Origin: Hyphomicrobium_A sp963782555
Lineage (GTDB): Bacteria > Pseudomonadota > Alphaproteobacteria > Rhizobiales > Hyphomicrobiaceae
Reading direction: 5' to 3'
DNA length: 64,000 bases
Assembly (NCBI GenBank): GCA_963782555.1
Contig: CAWAKB010000005.1
Coordinates: 496,001-560,000, forward strand
Shown: positions 9,529 to 17,516 of the stretch, one piece after another
How positions within the stretch are numbered: position 1 is the first letter of the stretch
Layout: each line of letters opens with the position of its first letter
Made by a program: the position numbers and the translations under genes
The notes under the pieces: generated by a model
Told to the model about the DNA's origin: nothing
The model's input: the letters and a program-made list of their open reading frames with translations, nothing else
The model's database searches: none

Positions 9529-10857
9529 ATGGATACATCCGCCAATCTCGGGCTTCCCTACATCATGGCGGCGCAGGCCCAGAAGCACGTCACCCACAAT
9601 GAGGCGATCCGGGCGCTCGATGCCGTGGTTCAGCTCATGGTCTTGGATCGCGATCTCACCGATCCGCCGGTCTCGCCCGGCGACGGCGACCGCTATCTCG
9701 TTGCGGTGGGGGCGTCGGGCGATTGGACCGGGCAGACCGGCGCCATCGCGGCGTTCCAGGACGGGGCGTGGGCGTTCTATGCACCAGCCGAAGGATGGAT
9801 CGCCTGGGTCGCCGATGAGGACAAGGCGCTGGCGTTCGACGGAACGGACTGGGTCGAGCTGACGATCAGCGTCAATCCCACGCCGCTCGTCGGCGTCAAT
9901 GCCACGGCGGACGCAACCAACCGGCTGGCCGTCAGCTCGCAAGCAACGCTCCTCAACCATGCGGGGTCCGGTCACCAACTCAAGATCAACAAGAACACGG
10001 CTGCCGATACCGCCAGCTCACTTTATCAGACGGGCTTTTCCGGGCGCGCGGAGATGGGGCTCGCCGGCGACGACGACTTCCACTTCAAGGTCAGCGCGGA
10101 CGGCACCACCTGGTATGAGGCCATCGTCATCGACCGCGCCAGCGGCTCCGTGAGCCTGCCGGCGACGGTGCCGGCACCGGCCCCCTTCAACCTGCTGCAG
10201 GATGCCGGCCGTTTCGGCGGCAGCCCAGAGCCGAAGAGCGCCGGGGCGCCGACATTCACGGCGCCGAGCTACATCACGAGCGTCAACGGTGCAGTGTTGG
10301 CGCAGGGCCCCAAGTTCATCTACGACAACACCACCTACGGCGGCTCCGCAGGGGCGCTCGATGCCGACGTCGACGCGCTGATCAGCAAGCTCAAGGATGC
10401 GAGCAAGCGCCGCTACGGCGTCGAGTTCTATCTGCTGCAGGTGACGGCGGGCACGGGCACGTCGGTCCAGATCTCCTTCGGCGGGGACACCTACTATCTG
10501 CCCGTCTCGTTCCCGCAGGTGGCGTTGCCGACCGCGATGTCCGTCAACTATCACCTGCTGGTCAAATCCGGCAGCGTGGGCATCTATCGACCGACCGGGA
10601 TACACCGCCTGTTTCTCGACGGGACCGAGTACGCAACCCACCAGAAGATCGTTCCCGGCGACGGATGGAGGCAGGTGAGCAAGCTGGTCATCGTCCCGCC
10701 CGATCAGTTCATCGGCTATGACAACGTGGTTCATGGCATTTACGCGACGCCGGAGAGCGTGTTCTACGTCGCTGCCCTCACCGTCGTGCCGGGACACATG
10801 CCTATCGCGCCTGGGCTCTATTATGGCGTGGTTCCGAGCCTGGAGGCGTGGCGGTAG
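9529..10857 (+). CDS. DUF2793 domain protein
   Basis: A 442-residue protein opening with SANLGLPYIMAAQAQKHVTH, the hallmark of DUF2793, followed by the W-rich region typical of that domain. The rest is beta-rich and Gly/Ser/Thr-rich, resembling appendage or tail-fibre-like proteins, but no enzymatic motif is visible. The DUF2793 family occurs in phage-derived and surface-associated contexts in alphaproteobacteria (established association, unknown function). It is the only rightward gene inside the polysaccharide cluster, and its last 56 bases overlap the end of the convergent glycosyltransferase. The ATG at 9529 is preferred because the upstream 31 residues look non-coding; no strong ribosome site is visible. 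Confidence 0.75.
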   Translation: MDTSANLGLPYIMAAQAQKHVTHNEAIRALDAVVQLMVLDRDLTDPPVSPGDGDRYLVAVGASGDWTGQTGAIAAFQDGAWAFYAPAEGWIAWVADEDKALAFDGTDWVELTISVNPTPLVGVNATADATNRLAVSSQATLLNHAGSGHQLKINKNTAADTASSLYQTGFSGRAEMGLAGDDDFHFKVSADGTTWYEAIVIDRASGSVSLPATVPAPAPFNLLQDAGRFGGSPEPKSAGAPTFTAPSYITSVNGAVLAQGPKFIYDNTTYGGSAGALDADVDALISKLKDASKRRYGVEFYLLQVTAGTGTSVQISFGGDTYYLPVSFPQVALPTAMSVNYHLLVKSGSVGIYRPTGIHRLFLDGTEYATHQKIVPGDGWRQVSKLVIVPPDQFIGYDNVVHGIYATPESVFYVAALTVVPGHMPIAPGLYYGVVPSLEAWR

Positions 10858-12048
10858 CGTCGGCATGCGCCTCGCTTTTCCCCAGAAGCTCCGCAATCAG
10901 GCTCTGAAAGGTGGCGAAATTCTGCGGCCAGCTGGGATACGAGGCGAGCTGCCTTGTGCCCGCTTCCACCAACGCATTCTTTGCCGCGACGTCGCTGAGA
11001 ACCTGCTCGAGCGATCGGAGAATGTCGTCTGCGTCGAAGGGATCGAAGTATCTCGCAGCGTTGCCGCAGACCGCGCGGGCGAACCACATGTCGCTGGTGA
11101 AGATCGGCAGGCGGTGATGCATGGCTTCGAGGTAAACGATGCTGAAGCTCTCGAGCAGCGTCGGCATCAGCAGGGCATGGCACTGGGCATATAAGCTCTG
11201 CATGCGGTGCAGAGGCACCTGGCCGACGTTGCGTATGATGTCCCCAAGACCTCGCTCGCCGATCGCCTCAACGAAGCGGCGGGCCGCGCCCGCGCTCGGA
11301 TCGACGGTCGTCACGATGCGATAGTCGAGCCCGCGGGTCTTGATGCGGCTTCCGAGATCGAGAAGAACCTCGAGGTTCTTGTGGGGATAATAAACGCAGG
11401 GACAGAGCAGGCGCACGCCGTCCGGCAGAGCAAAGTCGACGCCCCGGTCGAGGACGGTTGGTTCAAGAGTGACGGCGTTGTTTATGACGCGGACATCGGC
11501 GAGGCCGTATTTCGCGGAGAGGACGTCCCTGATTTCCTGCGTCTGGGCAACGACGATATCCGCTCGGCGGAAATGCCGTTCGAGGAGGAGCAGCTTGGTC
11601 CTTCGCCTCAGCCAATCGGGGACGCTCATGGTCTTCCAGACTTTGGGGTGCACGTTAAGCGCATAGGGCCAGCCGAAGACGTAGAGCTGCCGCGCCGTCG
11701 TGCTCACGATGAGGTTGCCGAGATTGAGCACGACATCGGCACCGATCCTGTCGATGAGGCGTCCGAGCGCGAACCGGTAGACCAAGGGGGCGAGGATGGC
11801 CCTGCTATAGATCGGCGGGAGCTTCATCACCTCGATATTGGGATTGGTGAGGAAGTCCAGATCGGCGCCGTTGGCGGCAAGGACGACATAGCGCTCCGAC
11901 AGGGTCTCGGCATTGAGGAGCTTGAGGTAGCTGTCGCGGATGCTCTTGCCGCCGCCTGCGTTCGAGTTCAGCGCATTGATGGCGATGGTTTTCAGGGCGA
12001 CGATTCCCGGAGCACCGCCACGAGTTGCCGGATTGGAAACGGGCTCAT
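10802..12048 (-). CDS. Glycosyltransferase family 4 (start region disturbed)
   Basis: A GT4 glycosyltransferase of roughly 400 residues. The conserved body begins ALKTIAINALNSNAGGG, a glycine-rich N-terminal loop, and later contains LLMPTLLESFSIVYLEAMHH, the donor-binding E-x7-E-like helix. No ATG, GTG or TTG lies in this frame within about 50 bases upstream. Instead an ATG at 12048 overlaps the preceding stop as ATGA, reads 18 codons in another frame and ends just where the conserved frame begins. One missing base near 12000, where the minus strand reads CCCTGAAAA, would join them. The alternative is a rare CTG start at 11995. It likely adds one sugar of the polysaccharide repeat. Confidence 0.78.
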
Positions 12049-13097
12049 CTGAATGCCACTGACAACAGGTTGGCCGCGGAGGTCTCCGGCGTGATCTTGC
12101 CCGCCAGCTGGTGTGACCGGCGCCCCATCTCGAGGAGCGTCGCGTCGTCCGTTTCAATGATACGCTTCATATTTGCCGCAAGCGACGCAGCGTCCGTTGA
12201 TCGGAAGATGTGCCCGTTCCATCCGGGGATGACGAAGGCGCTCGCGGCACCGCAGACGTCGGAGCAGATAATCGGCAGCCCCGCGGCGGCAAACTCATGC
12301 AAGACAACACCCCATTGATCCCGCCGGCTCGGAAGGACGAAGCAGCCTGCGCGTGCGGCTTCCTTGGGCAGCCTCTCCGGCTGCATGAAGTCGTTGAGGA
12401 GCATGCCCGGAGCGGAGCCCAATGCCGTCATTTGCGGGCCGCCGCCGATCATGTGCAGGTCCCAATCCCGGCGCTCGGCCCCAAGGCTCTTCCAGGCGGA
12501 AACGAGCAGGTCCGTTCCCTTTTCTTCGTGAAAGCGACCCACATAGAGAAACCTGTGCGGATAGGCTTGCTCTTTTTCCGCAATCGCGCGCGCGTAGTCC
12601 TTGGTGAATATCGAAAGATCCGCACTCAACGCATCAAGGGCGATCTCGCGAGGGGTGAACCCCAGCCGGCGTGCGTAAGCGTATTGGGGTGCCCCGGCGA
12701 CCCAGGCATGAGAGAAGTAGCGCTGAAAATATCTGGCGCCGCCCAACACTCCTGCGACTTGTTGCCTTGCGGTTCCGTGCCATTGGCCGTCAAGGCAGCA
12801 CACGACTGGCAGGCCACGGAGGCGCAAGGCCTTCGCGATCGTGAGATAATCCCTTTCCATCCACCCGGCGACGCTGGCGATGTCGAACGGCACGTCGTCG
12901 ATCAAGCTCTTGAGCTTTGCCAGGGGGGCTTCTGAGCGCGGATAGAAGGTCGCTCCGCGCACGTCCGTTATCTGAAAGGGCGTCAGCTTGCGCGTGTCCC
13001 AGTGGACGACATGCAGCTCGGCTCCGCGCGCCGCCAACTCCCGCATCGTGGCGAGCGCGAAGCCCATGACCTCCGCGCAGAGATACAAAATCCTCAC
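12045..13097 (-). CDS. Glycosyltransferase family 4
   Basis: A 350-residue GT-B glycosyltransferase. The N-terminus MRILYLCAEVMGFALATMRE fits a short GT4 acceptor domain. FLYVGRFHEEKGTDLLVSAW marks the start of the nucleotide-sugar domain, and VLHEFAAAGLPIICSDVCG is the conserved donor-binding segment. Translation probably starts at a GTG at 13097 that overlaps the flippase stop as GTGA. It lies between the flippase and another glycosyltransferase in the same transcript. The sugar donor is unknown. Confidence 0.85.
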   Translation of the reverse strand: MRILYLCAEVMGFALATMRELAARGAELHVVHWDTRKLTPFQITDVRGATFYPRSEAPLAKLKSLIDDVPFDIASVAGWMERDYLTIAKALRLRGLPVVCCLDGQWHGTARQQVAGVLGGARYFQRYFSHAWVAGAPQYAYARRLGFTPREIALDALSADLSIFTKDYARAIAEKEQAYPHRFLYVGRFHEEKGTDLLVSAWKSLGAERRDWDLHMIGGGPQMTALGSAPGMLLNDFMQPERLPKEAARAGCFVLPSRRDQWGVVLHEFAAAGLPIICSDVCGAASAFVIPGWNGHIFRSTDAASLAANMKRIIETDDATLLEMGRRSHQLAGKITPETSAANLLSVAFR

Positions 13098-14392
13098 CCG
13101 CTGTCCTCTTGCAGCGCCGCCTCCCGACTAGGGCTGCTCGCCCCAACGCGGAATGTGAGGATCGATGCAATGAGCTGGAAAAGATAGCCGATCGCAAGCG
13201 CCCAGACCGCACCGATCAATCCGAAAGCAAGGCACAACGTGACCGTCAGCACCAAATTCGCAAAACACCCGACGGCATTGTTGATCAAGACGGCGCGCGA
13301 GTTCCCCATTGTCAGCGAGAAACCGCCAAGGATATTCGACACGTTCCACATCGCGATGCCGAGCGCGATCCCGAACAGTAAGTCCGCAGCGCGTGCGTAA
13401 TCGTCGGAAAGAACCAGTGCAACAATAGGCTCGCGTAGCCCGTAGAAGAGCAGTGCTCCAATCGCTGCGGCGACGCCTCCGAAAGCCAGCCAAATGCGTC
13501 TGGCTCGCGCGATGTTGGCTGCCTTCCCCCCGGCCATAGCGCCGGCCAGGACGGGCGTCATTGTCCACTCTGCGATGCTATTGAGAATCCCATACGGTCT
13601 TTTGACCAATCCGTAGCTGACGACGAAGAGCCCGGCTGCGCTCAAACCGACCGTTGCCCCGATCAGGTAGCGATTGCTCATCGCGGTAACGCTCGAAAGG
13701 ACGGCGGCCGGGAACAAGGGACGGGCTAGCCGCATGACCGCATTCTTCATCGAGCGCTGCTCGCGAGGATCACGCGGCAGCGACCCGGGGTAGGCTTCGA
13801 AACGGAGCAAGGCACGCGCCAAGACAAGGAAAATGAATGTGCCCACGAGATTGCCGGCAACCGCGGTGTAGGCGCTCGGCCGCCCAACCTCCAAGAAGAT
13901 CCAGAGGAATGCGAAGCGAAACCACGCATCGCCACCTGAAATGAAGGCCACATCCTTCTGGCGCCGCGCCGCGGCAAAGAGGGCGAGCTCAAAATAGCGA
14001 CAGGCCTCCACCGCGAACAAACCCATGATGAGGAAGGGCGTGATCCAATGAAGATCGAGGGCCGCTGCTGCAGGCAGACCAACGAGTATGATGAATGCCG
14101 AGAAGATTGCCACGTACTTGCGGAGGATTGCAAAGCCCACCGCGCGGAACTCTCGGGCATGGCCGTTGTGCGTTTGAGCGGGATAGCCAATAAAGATGCC
14201 TTGGACCAGAGGCCCCACTACGATCCCTACAAGGATGGATGCGAGACCGATAATTAGTCCCATAAGGCCCAGCTCGGCGGGCTCGAGATAGACGGCCCAG
14301 ACCTTCAGCGAAGCAAGAGTCGCAATTGCGGAGACGAGCTGACCTGCCGCTACCCATGCAGCGTCTCCATAGAGGCGATAATTTCGTGGCAT
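13094..14392 (-). CDS. Polysaccharide flippase (Wzx/oligosaccharide flippase family)
   Basis: A 432-residue integral membrane protein with about 12 to 14 hydrophobic segments spread evenly along its length, as in Wzx-type lipid-linked oligosaccharide flippases. The N-terminus has the family pattern AAWVAAGQLVSAIATLASLK, and the C-terminal half keeps paired helices such as AVWALAIGYLFQLIASILTF. It should move undecaprenyl-linked repeat units across the inner membrane for the Wzy-like protein encoded upstream. The start is the ATG at 14392, and its stop overlaps the next gene's GTG. Function is inferred from topology and context; no catalytic residue is diagnostic. Confidence 0.82.
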   Translation of the reverse strand: MPRNYRLYGDAAWVAAGQLVSAIATLASLKVWAVYLEPAELGLMGLIIGLASILVGIVVGPLVQGIFIGYPAQTHNGHAREFRAVGFAILRKYVAIFSAFIILVGLPAAAALDLHWITPFLIMGLFAVEACRYFELALFAAARRQKDVAFISGGDAWFRFAFLWIFLEVGRPSAYTAVAGNLVGTFIFLVLARALLRFEAYPGSLPRDPREQRSMKNAVMRLARPLFPAAVLSSVTAMSNRYLIGATVGLSAAGLFVVSYGLVKRPYGILNSIAEWTMTPVLAGAMAGGKAANIARARRIWLAFGGVAAAIGALLFYGLREPIVALVLSDDYARAADLLFGIALGIAMWNVSNILGGFSLTMGNSRAVLINNAVGCFANLVLTVTLCLAFGLIGAVWALAIGYLFQLIASILTFRVGASSPSREAALQEDSG

Positions 14393-14480
14393 TGTTGGAT
14401 TTATGGCCAGGGTCGCTGCCGCATGTTTTGCGCGGCGCCAGGGCGAGAGGCGAGCAGATCGCGCGCAGCAGCAGCTGACC

Positions 14481-15914
14481 TTATCGAACAGGGCTGGGAG
14501 GCGATCTCATTGCTGGATTGCCGATCGGCCCAACCGGCGGGACACGAACCCCGGCTCGCACGGCAGAAAATCTTGTTTGTGCGCGCGCCTCATTGAGCAC
14601 GAACCAGATTCCCGTCCAGAATGCGGCGTTGGAGTTGAAGGATCCAATAATCACACTTGGCTCTACGAACGCCAGGGCAAGGCCGCAGGCTATCGCAAGC
14701 CGAGCATCGGGCCACGCCACGCGGCATGCCACAGGTGGCAAGCTTGCCGTAGGCACCTTGCTCAGTGTCATCATAAGGAACCGGGCCGTTAGCCACAGCA
14801 CGGGCAAGAACAGCAAGAGGCCAGATTCCGCCAAGAGCCGCAGCCACAAATTATGCGGAGATACTTGCGACAAATCGTTGATCCAGACTTTCGCGGCGTC
14901 GGGACCAACGCCGATTATCGGTGATGATGTAAAGATTTCGAACGCGCCTACATCGCTTGCAAGTCGACCAGTAGTGATCGCATTCAAACGTGTGTAGAGG
15001 CTGCCGGTCGTATCGAAGTGTCGCCATAACTGGTCCGGAATTAGTGCAATGAGATCCATTGAGAACGCGGCCAAGCATACGCCCATGATGAGAACAAGAG
15101 TGGCAAAGCGGGAATTTCTGGAAATAGCAATTCCGTACGCTGAGGCCGCGACCAGAGCGAACGTGCCGCCCCTGGCGCCAGTGACTATGATGCTTGCGGC
15201 CGAGCCAACGACGATCGCCGCAACAATGATGCGTGTTGCGGAGCGCACGGGTGTTGTTCGCAGATAAAGGGCTACGATCAACATTGCTGCCGGCGCCACG
15301 ACGACACCCCAACCGGTCCGGGAGGCAGAAAATCCTGAATTGGAGATTGTGGGGCCGTGATCGGGCCAACGCACAATCCTCGTGGTCTCATCGAAGAACC
15401 CAGTCGGCACATGGAAATCGGGCAAGACGCCGATATAGGCAAGGATGGGATAGAGGAAGATGACGAAAGAGACTGTCATCCCGACTGTCAGCGTGGAAAG
15501 GAAGGTGGGGTAAGCGCGCGGCTGTATCCCGTAAAGAGCAATCAGCCACAACAACGGCTCGACGAAATCGCGCGCCCGATCAAGACCCGTTTGCGCACCG
15601 TTCGATAGCGCGACGGTTACGAAGGCCATGAACGCGCATAAACCCAATCCGAAAAACATGACGCGCTGCGCGGAGCCGTATATTCGGAATCTCAGTAGTC
15701 CGATCAGGGCAAGCCCAGCAAAGATGGCGAGCTTCGCCTGTGCGATCATCACGTAGGAGACGCCGGGAAACCAATATATGCCCGCGAATGCTACGTAGCC
15801 GGCCGCCAGACCGACATGAACTTTATCGGCCAGCGTAGCTCGGACCGGAACCGAAGAGCGCCGAGGAGGCAGATGCGCATATCCGCGGGGTGTCATGGGC
15901 ACCCGCCGATCCAC
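14481..15914 (-). CDS. O-antigen ligase/polymerase-like membrane protein
   Basis: A 477-residue polytopic membrane protein (471 if translation starts at the second Met, 15896). Hydrophobic segments alternate with a large periplasmic loop in the C-terminal half that includes GVGPDAAKVWINDLSQVSPHN. Its late His-containing PHNLWL-type motif is characteristic of the Wzy_C/O-antigen ligase family. It is expected either to polymerise lipid-linked repeat units or ligate the finished chain. It is the first gene of the leftward polysaccharide transcript, 88 bases before the flippase. Wzy versus WaaL cannot be decided from sequence alone. Confidence 0.82.
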   Translation of the reverse strand: MDRRVPMTPRGYAHLPPRRSSVPVRATLADKVHVGLAAGYVAFAGIYWFPGVSYVMIAQAKLAIFAGLALIGLLRFRIYGSAQRVMFFGLGLCAFMAFVTVALSNGAQTGLDRARDFVEPLLWLIALYGIQPRAYPTFLSTLTVGMTVSFVIFLYPILAYIGVLPDFHVPTGFFDETTRIVRWPDHGPTISNSGFSASRTGWGVVVAPAAMLIVALYLRTTPVRSATRIIVAAIVVGSAASIIVTGARGGTFALVAASAYGIAISRNSRFATLVLIMGVCLAAFSMDLIALIPDQLWRHFDTTGSLYTRLNAITTGRLASDVGAFEIFTSSPIIGVGPDAAKVWINDLSQVSPHNLWLRLLAESGLLLFLPVLWLTARFLMMTLSKVPTASLPPVACRVAWPDARLAIACGLALAFVEPSVIIGSFNSNAAFWTGIWFVLNEARAQTRFSAVRAGVRVPPVGPIGNPAMRSPPSPVR

Positions 15915-16269
15915 CTATAGCGCCGTTTCAAAAGCTACCGCCGCTCGGGTGAATCGGATTTTCCTCACCCAATGCACAAACGCTTTACCAGCGCCCCCGT
16001 GCCGCGTCCCATGGCGCCGGCATCTCACCACGGCAAGTGCGATCAAATTGTGACAGCGCGCGCCAAGTCGGCCCGGCGTTAAAAAAATTGACGCGACGAA
16101 GAGCCTGCAAATTGGGCAGAGAGCGCCGGCTCATACCGCGCGCGGGCGTCTGTGCCCATGCCGCAACAGCCCTTGCCTCTCTGCCTGCCGGGCCCGGGGA
16201 GAGGAAGTATTAAACTTGCGGCGCTAGCTTTGCCGCTGGGTATCGAGAGATTGGCAGCGCCGATAAATC
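15915..16269. other. Intergenic region between divergent genes
   Basis: A 355-bp gap with no convincing gene, between the leftward polysaccharide transcript and the rightward small secreted-protein gene. It must hold the promoter of the leftward cluster. A run of seven A followed by TTGACG lies at 16081-16093, the only AT-rich spot, and could be part of a rightward promoter. I could not place a matching -10 element with confidence. Confidence 0.4.
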
Positions 16270-16621
16270 ATGCGCTCTCTTGGAACATTGCTCCTGTCTG
16301 GGCTCGTCGTTGGGCTCGTCTGGTCGACGGCCGTGGTCGTTGCCAGCGGTGCGGGCGCGGTGTCTCTCAGCCCCTCAACGGCATCCCCGGTGTCCACGCT
16401 CCAGCGCGTCGCGCGCAAGGGCACGCGCAACCACGTTCCCGGTGACGACATGGTGACGGTGCCGACCGAGTCTACCGAGTCTCAGATCTCGGATCGAGAA
16501 CTCGGTGGAACAGTGCATGGCTATTTGGGATGCCGCCACGCACATCACCAAGAGCAAATGGCGCGAGATCTGCCGCCGTCAGGTCAACGAGCGCTCCGCC
16601 GCCCACACCGACGCGCCCTGA
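16270..16621 (+). pseudogene. Frameshifted small secreted protein with CMAxWD tail
   Basis: A short gene, about 116 residues if repaired. The ATG at 16270 opens a signal peptide (MRSLGTLLLSGLVVGLVWST), then a Ser/Thr-rich stretch to TESTESQISD near 16494. The conserved tail VEQCMAIWDAATHITKSKW followed by REICRRQ lies in the next frame and ends at a TGA at 16621. One extra base around 16480-16500 explains the break. The tail matches the C-terminus of the gene at 118-891 in Cys, Trp, Asp, His and WREIC positions, so the two are paralogs. Read without repair, the first frame runs on to 16731 as a non-conserved Arg-rich tail. Assembly error or true decay are both possible. Confidence 0.65.
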
Positions 16622-16807
16622 ATTTTGATCGCGCCCGGCGGTCTTGCGCGCGGGGACAGCCCCGGCGCCTCCTGGCCGTTGCGTCGGCCCCGGCCAAACC
16701 TCTCTTTTGCTCGCGCGTAGCCTTTGGATAACGGGGATAGCGGCCCGCCGGCCTCTGTTGCTGCCCTGATACTCAGCACACAATGGGTTGTTCCGAGGGA
16801 GGCCCCC

Positions 16808-17029
16808 ATGTTCAGCATGCGAATTCCTGGTGTGCGCAAGAGCGAGACCCGCATCAAGATCGAGATGGCCGAGGTCGAGAGCCGATGCCTGTCGATCCTT
16901 GCCCGTTTCGACGGGCTTGGCCGCGAGCCGACGCTGGCTGAGCGCGACGCCAGGCGGATGGATTTCCTCGCCGGCCGCAAGCGTCTGGGGGAGCTGGGCA
17001 CCGAGCTGCTGGAGCTCAAGTGCTCCTGA
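16808..17029 (+). CDS. Small hypothetical protein, helical
   Basis: A 73-residue protein without a recognised domain. It is highly charged and predicted helical (VRKSETRIKIEMAEVESRCL), and reads like a short coiled-coil or helical hairpin. A GAGGGAGG ribosome site lies about 7 bases before the ATG. No signal peptide or membrane segment is present. It converges on the small gene at 17040 with an 11-bp gap. Function unknown. Confidence 0.5.
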   Translation: MFSMRIPGVRKSETRIKIEMAEVESRCLSILARFDGLGREPTLAERDARRMDFLAGRKRLGELGTELLELKCS

Positions 17030-17039
17030 CGAGCGGCTT

Positions 17040-17225
17040 TCAGACCAGCGAGTGCTGGTAGATCTTCCACATCTCGCTCAGCGCGTTGCCCATCAGGAAC
17101 GAGGCGACCAGATACGCGGTCACGCCGAGGCACCAGCGCCGCTGCGCCGGCGATTGCAGGCTGGTTCTGGTTTCGTCGATCAGCGCCCACCAGGCGTCTG
17201 CAGCAAAGGACCTGAGCTCGGCCAT
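17040..17225 (-). CDS. Small single-pass membrane protein
   Basis: A 61-residue hypothetical protein with one likely transmembrane segment near the C-terminus (WCLGVTAYLVASFLMGNALS). An AAGGAG ribosome site sits about 9 bases before the chosen ATG at 17225; an upstream start at 17273 is possible but lacks one. It stands alone between convergent and divergent neighbours. No function can be proposed. Confidence 0.5.
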   Translation of the reverse strand: MAELRSFAADAWWALIDETRTSLQSPAQRRWCLGVTAYLVASFLMGNALSEMWKIYQHSLV

Positions 17226-17516
17226 AAAGAGTGGCTCCTTCCATCCATGTCGAAGAGCCCGAGTGTCTTCCAATTGTGGTTAATGCCTTGCAAACACGGG
17301 GATTTACGACTTGGACGTCGTATTTTGCGTAAGCCCGAAAGCTTTCGCTAAGCCTAGCTTTCCTGCGCCGGCCCGCTGGGCCTCCAGGTAACGGTAAGAA
17401 ATTCTCACTGTGTTAGCTCGAGACCTTCCCGCCCTCGCGCAACCGGGGATCGTTGGCGCTCCCCCATTGGGAGCTGCCTCCTCGGCAGCGGGCCGGCGGC
17501 ACGGTGGAAGGTCTCG

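Noticed and set aside
16040..16065. Possible FNR or Crp site around ATTGTGACAGCG
   Set aside because: Only one half-site is visible (TTGTGAC); the second half shows no complement.
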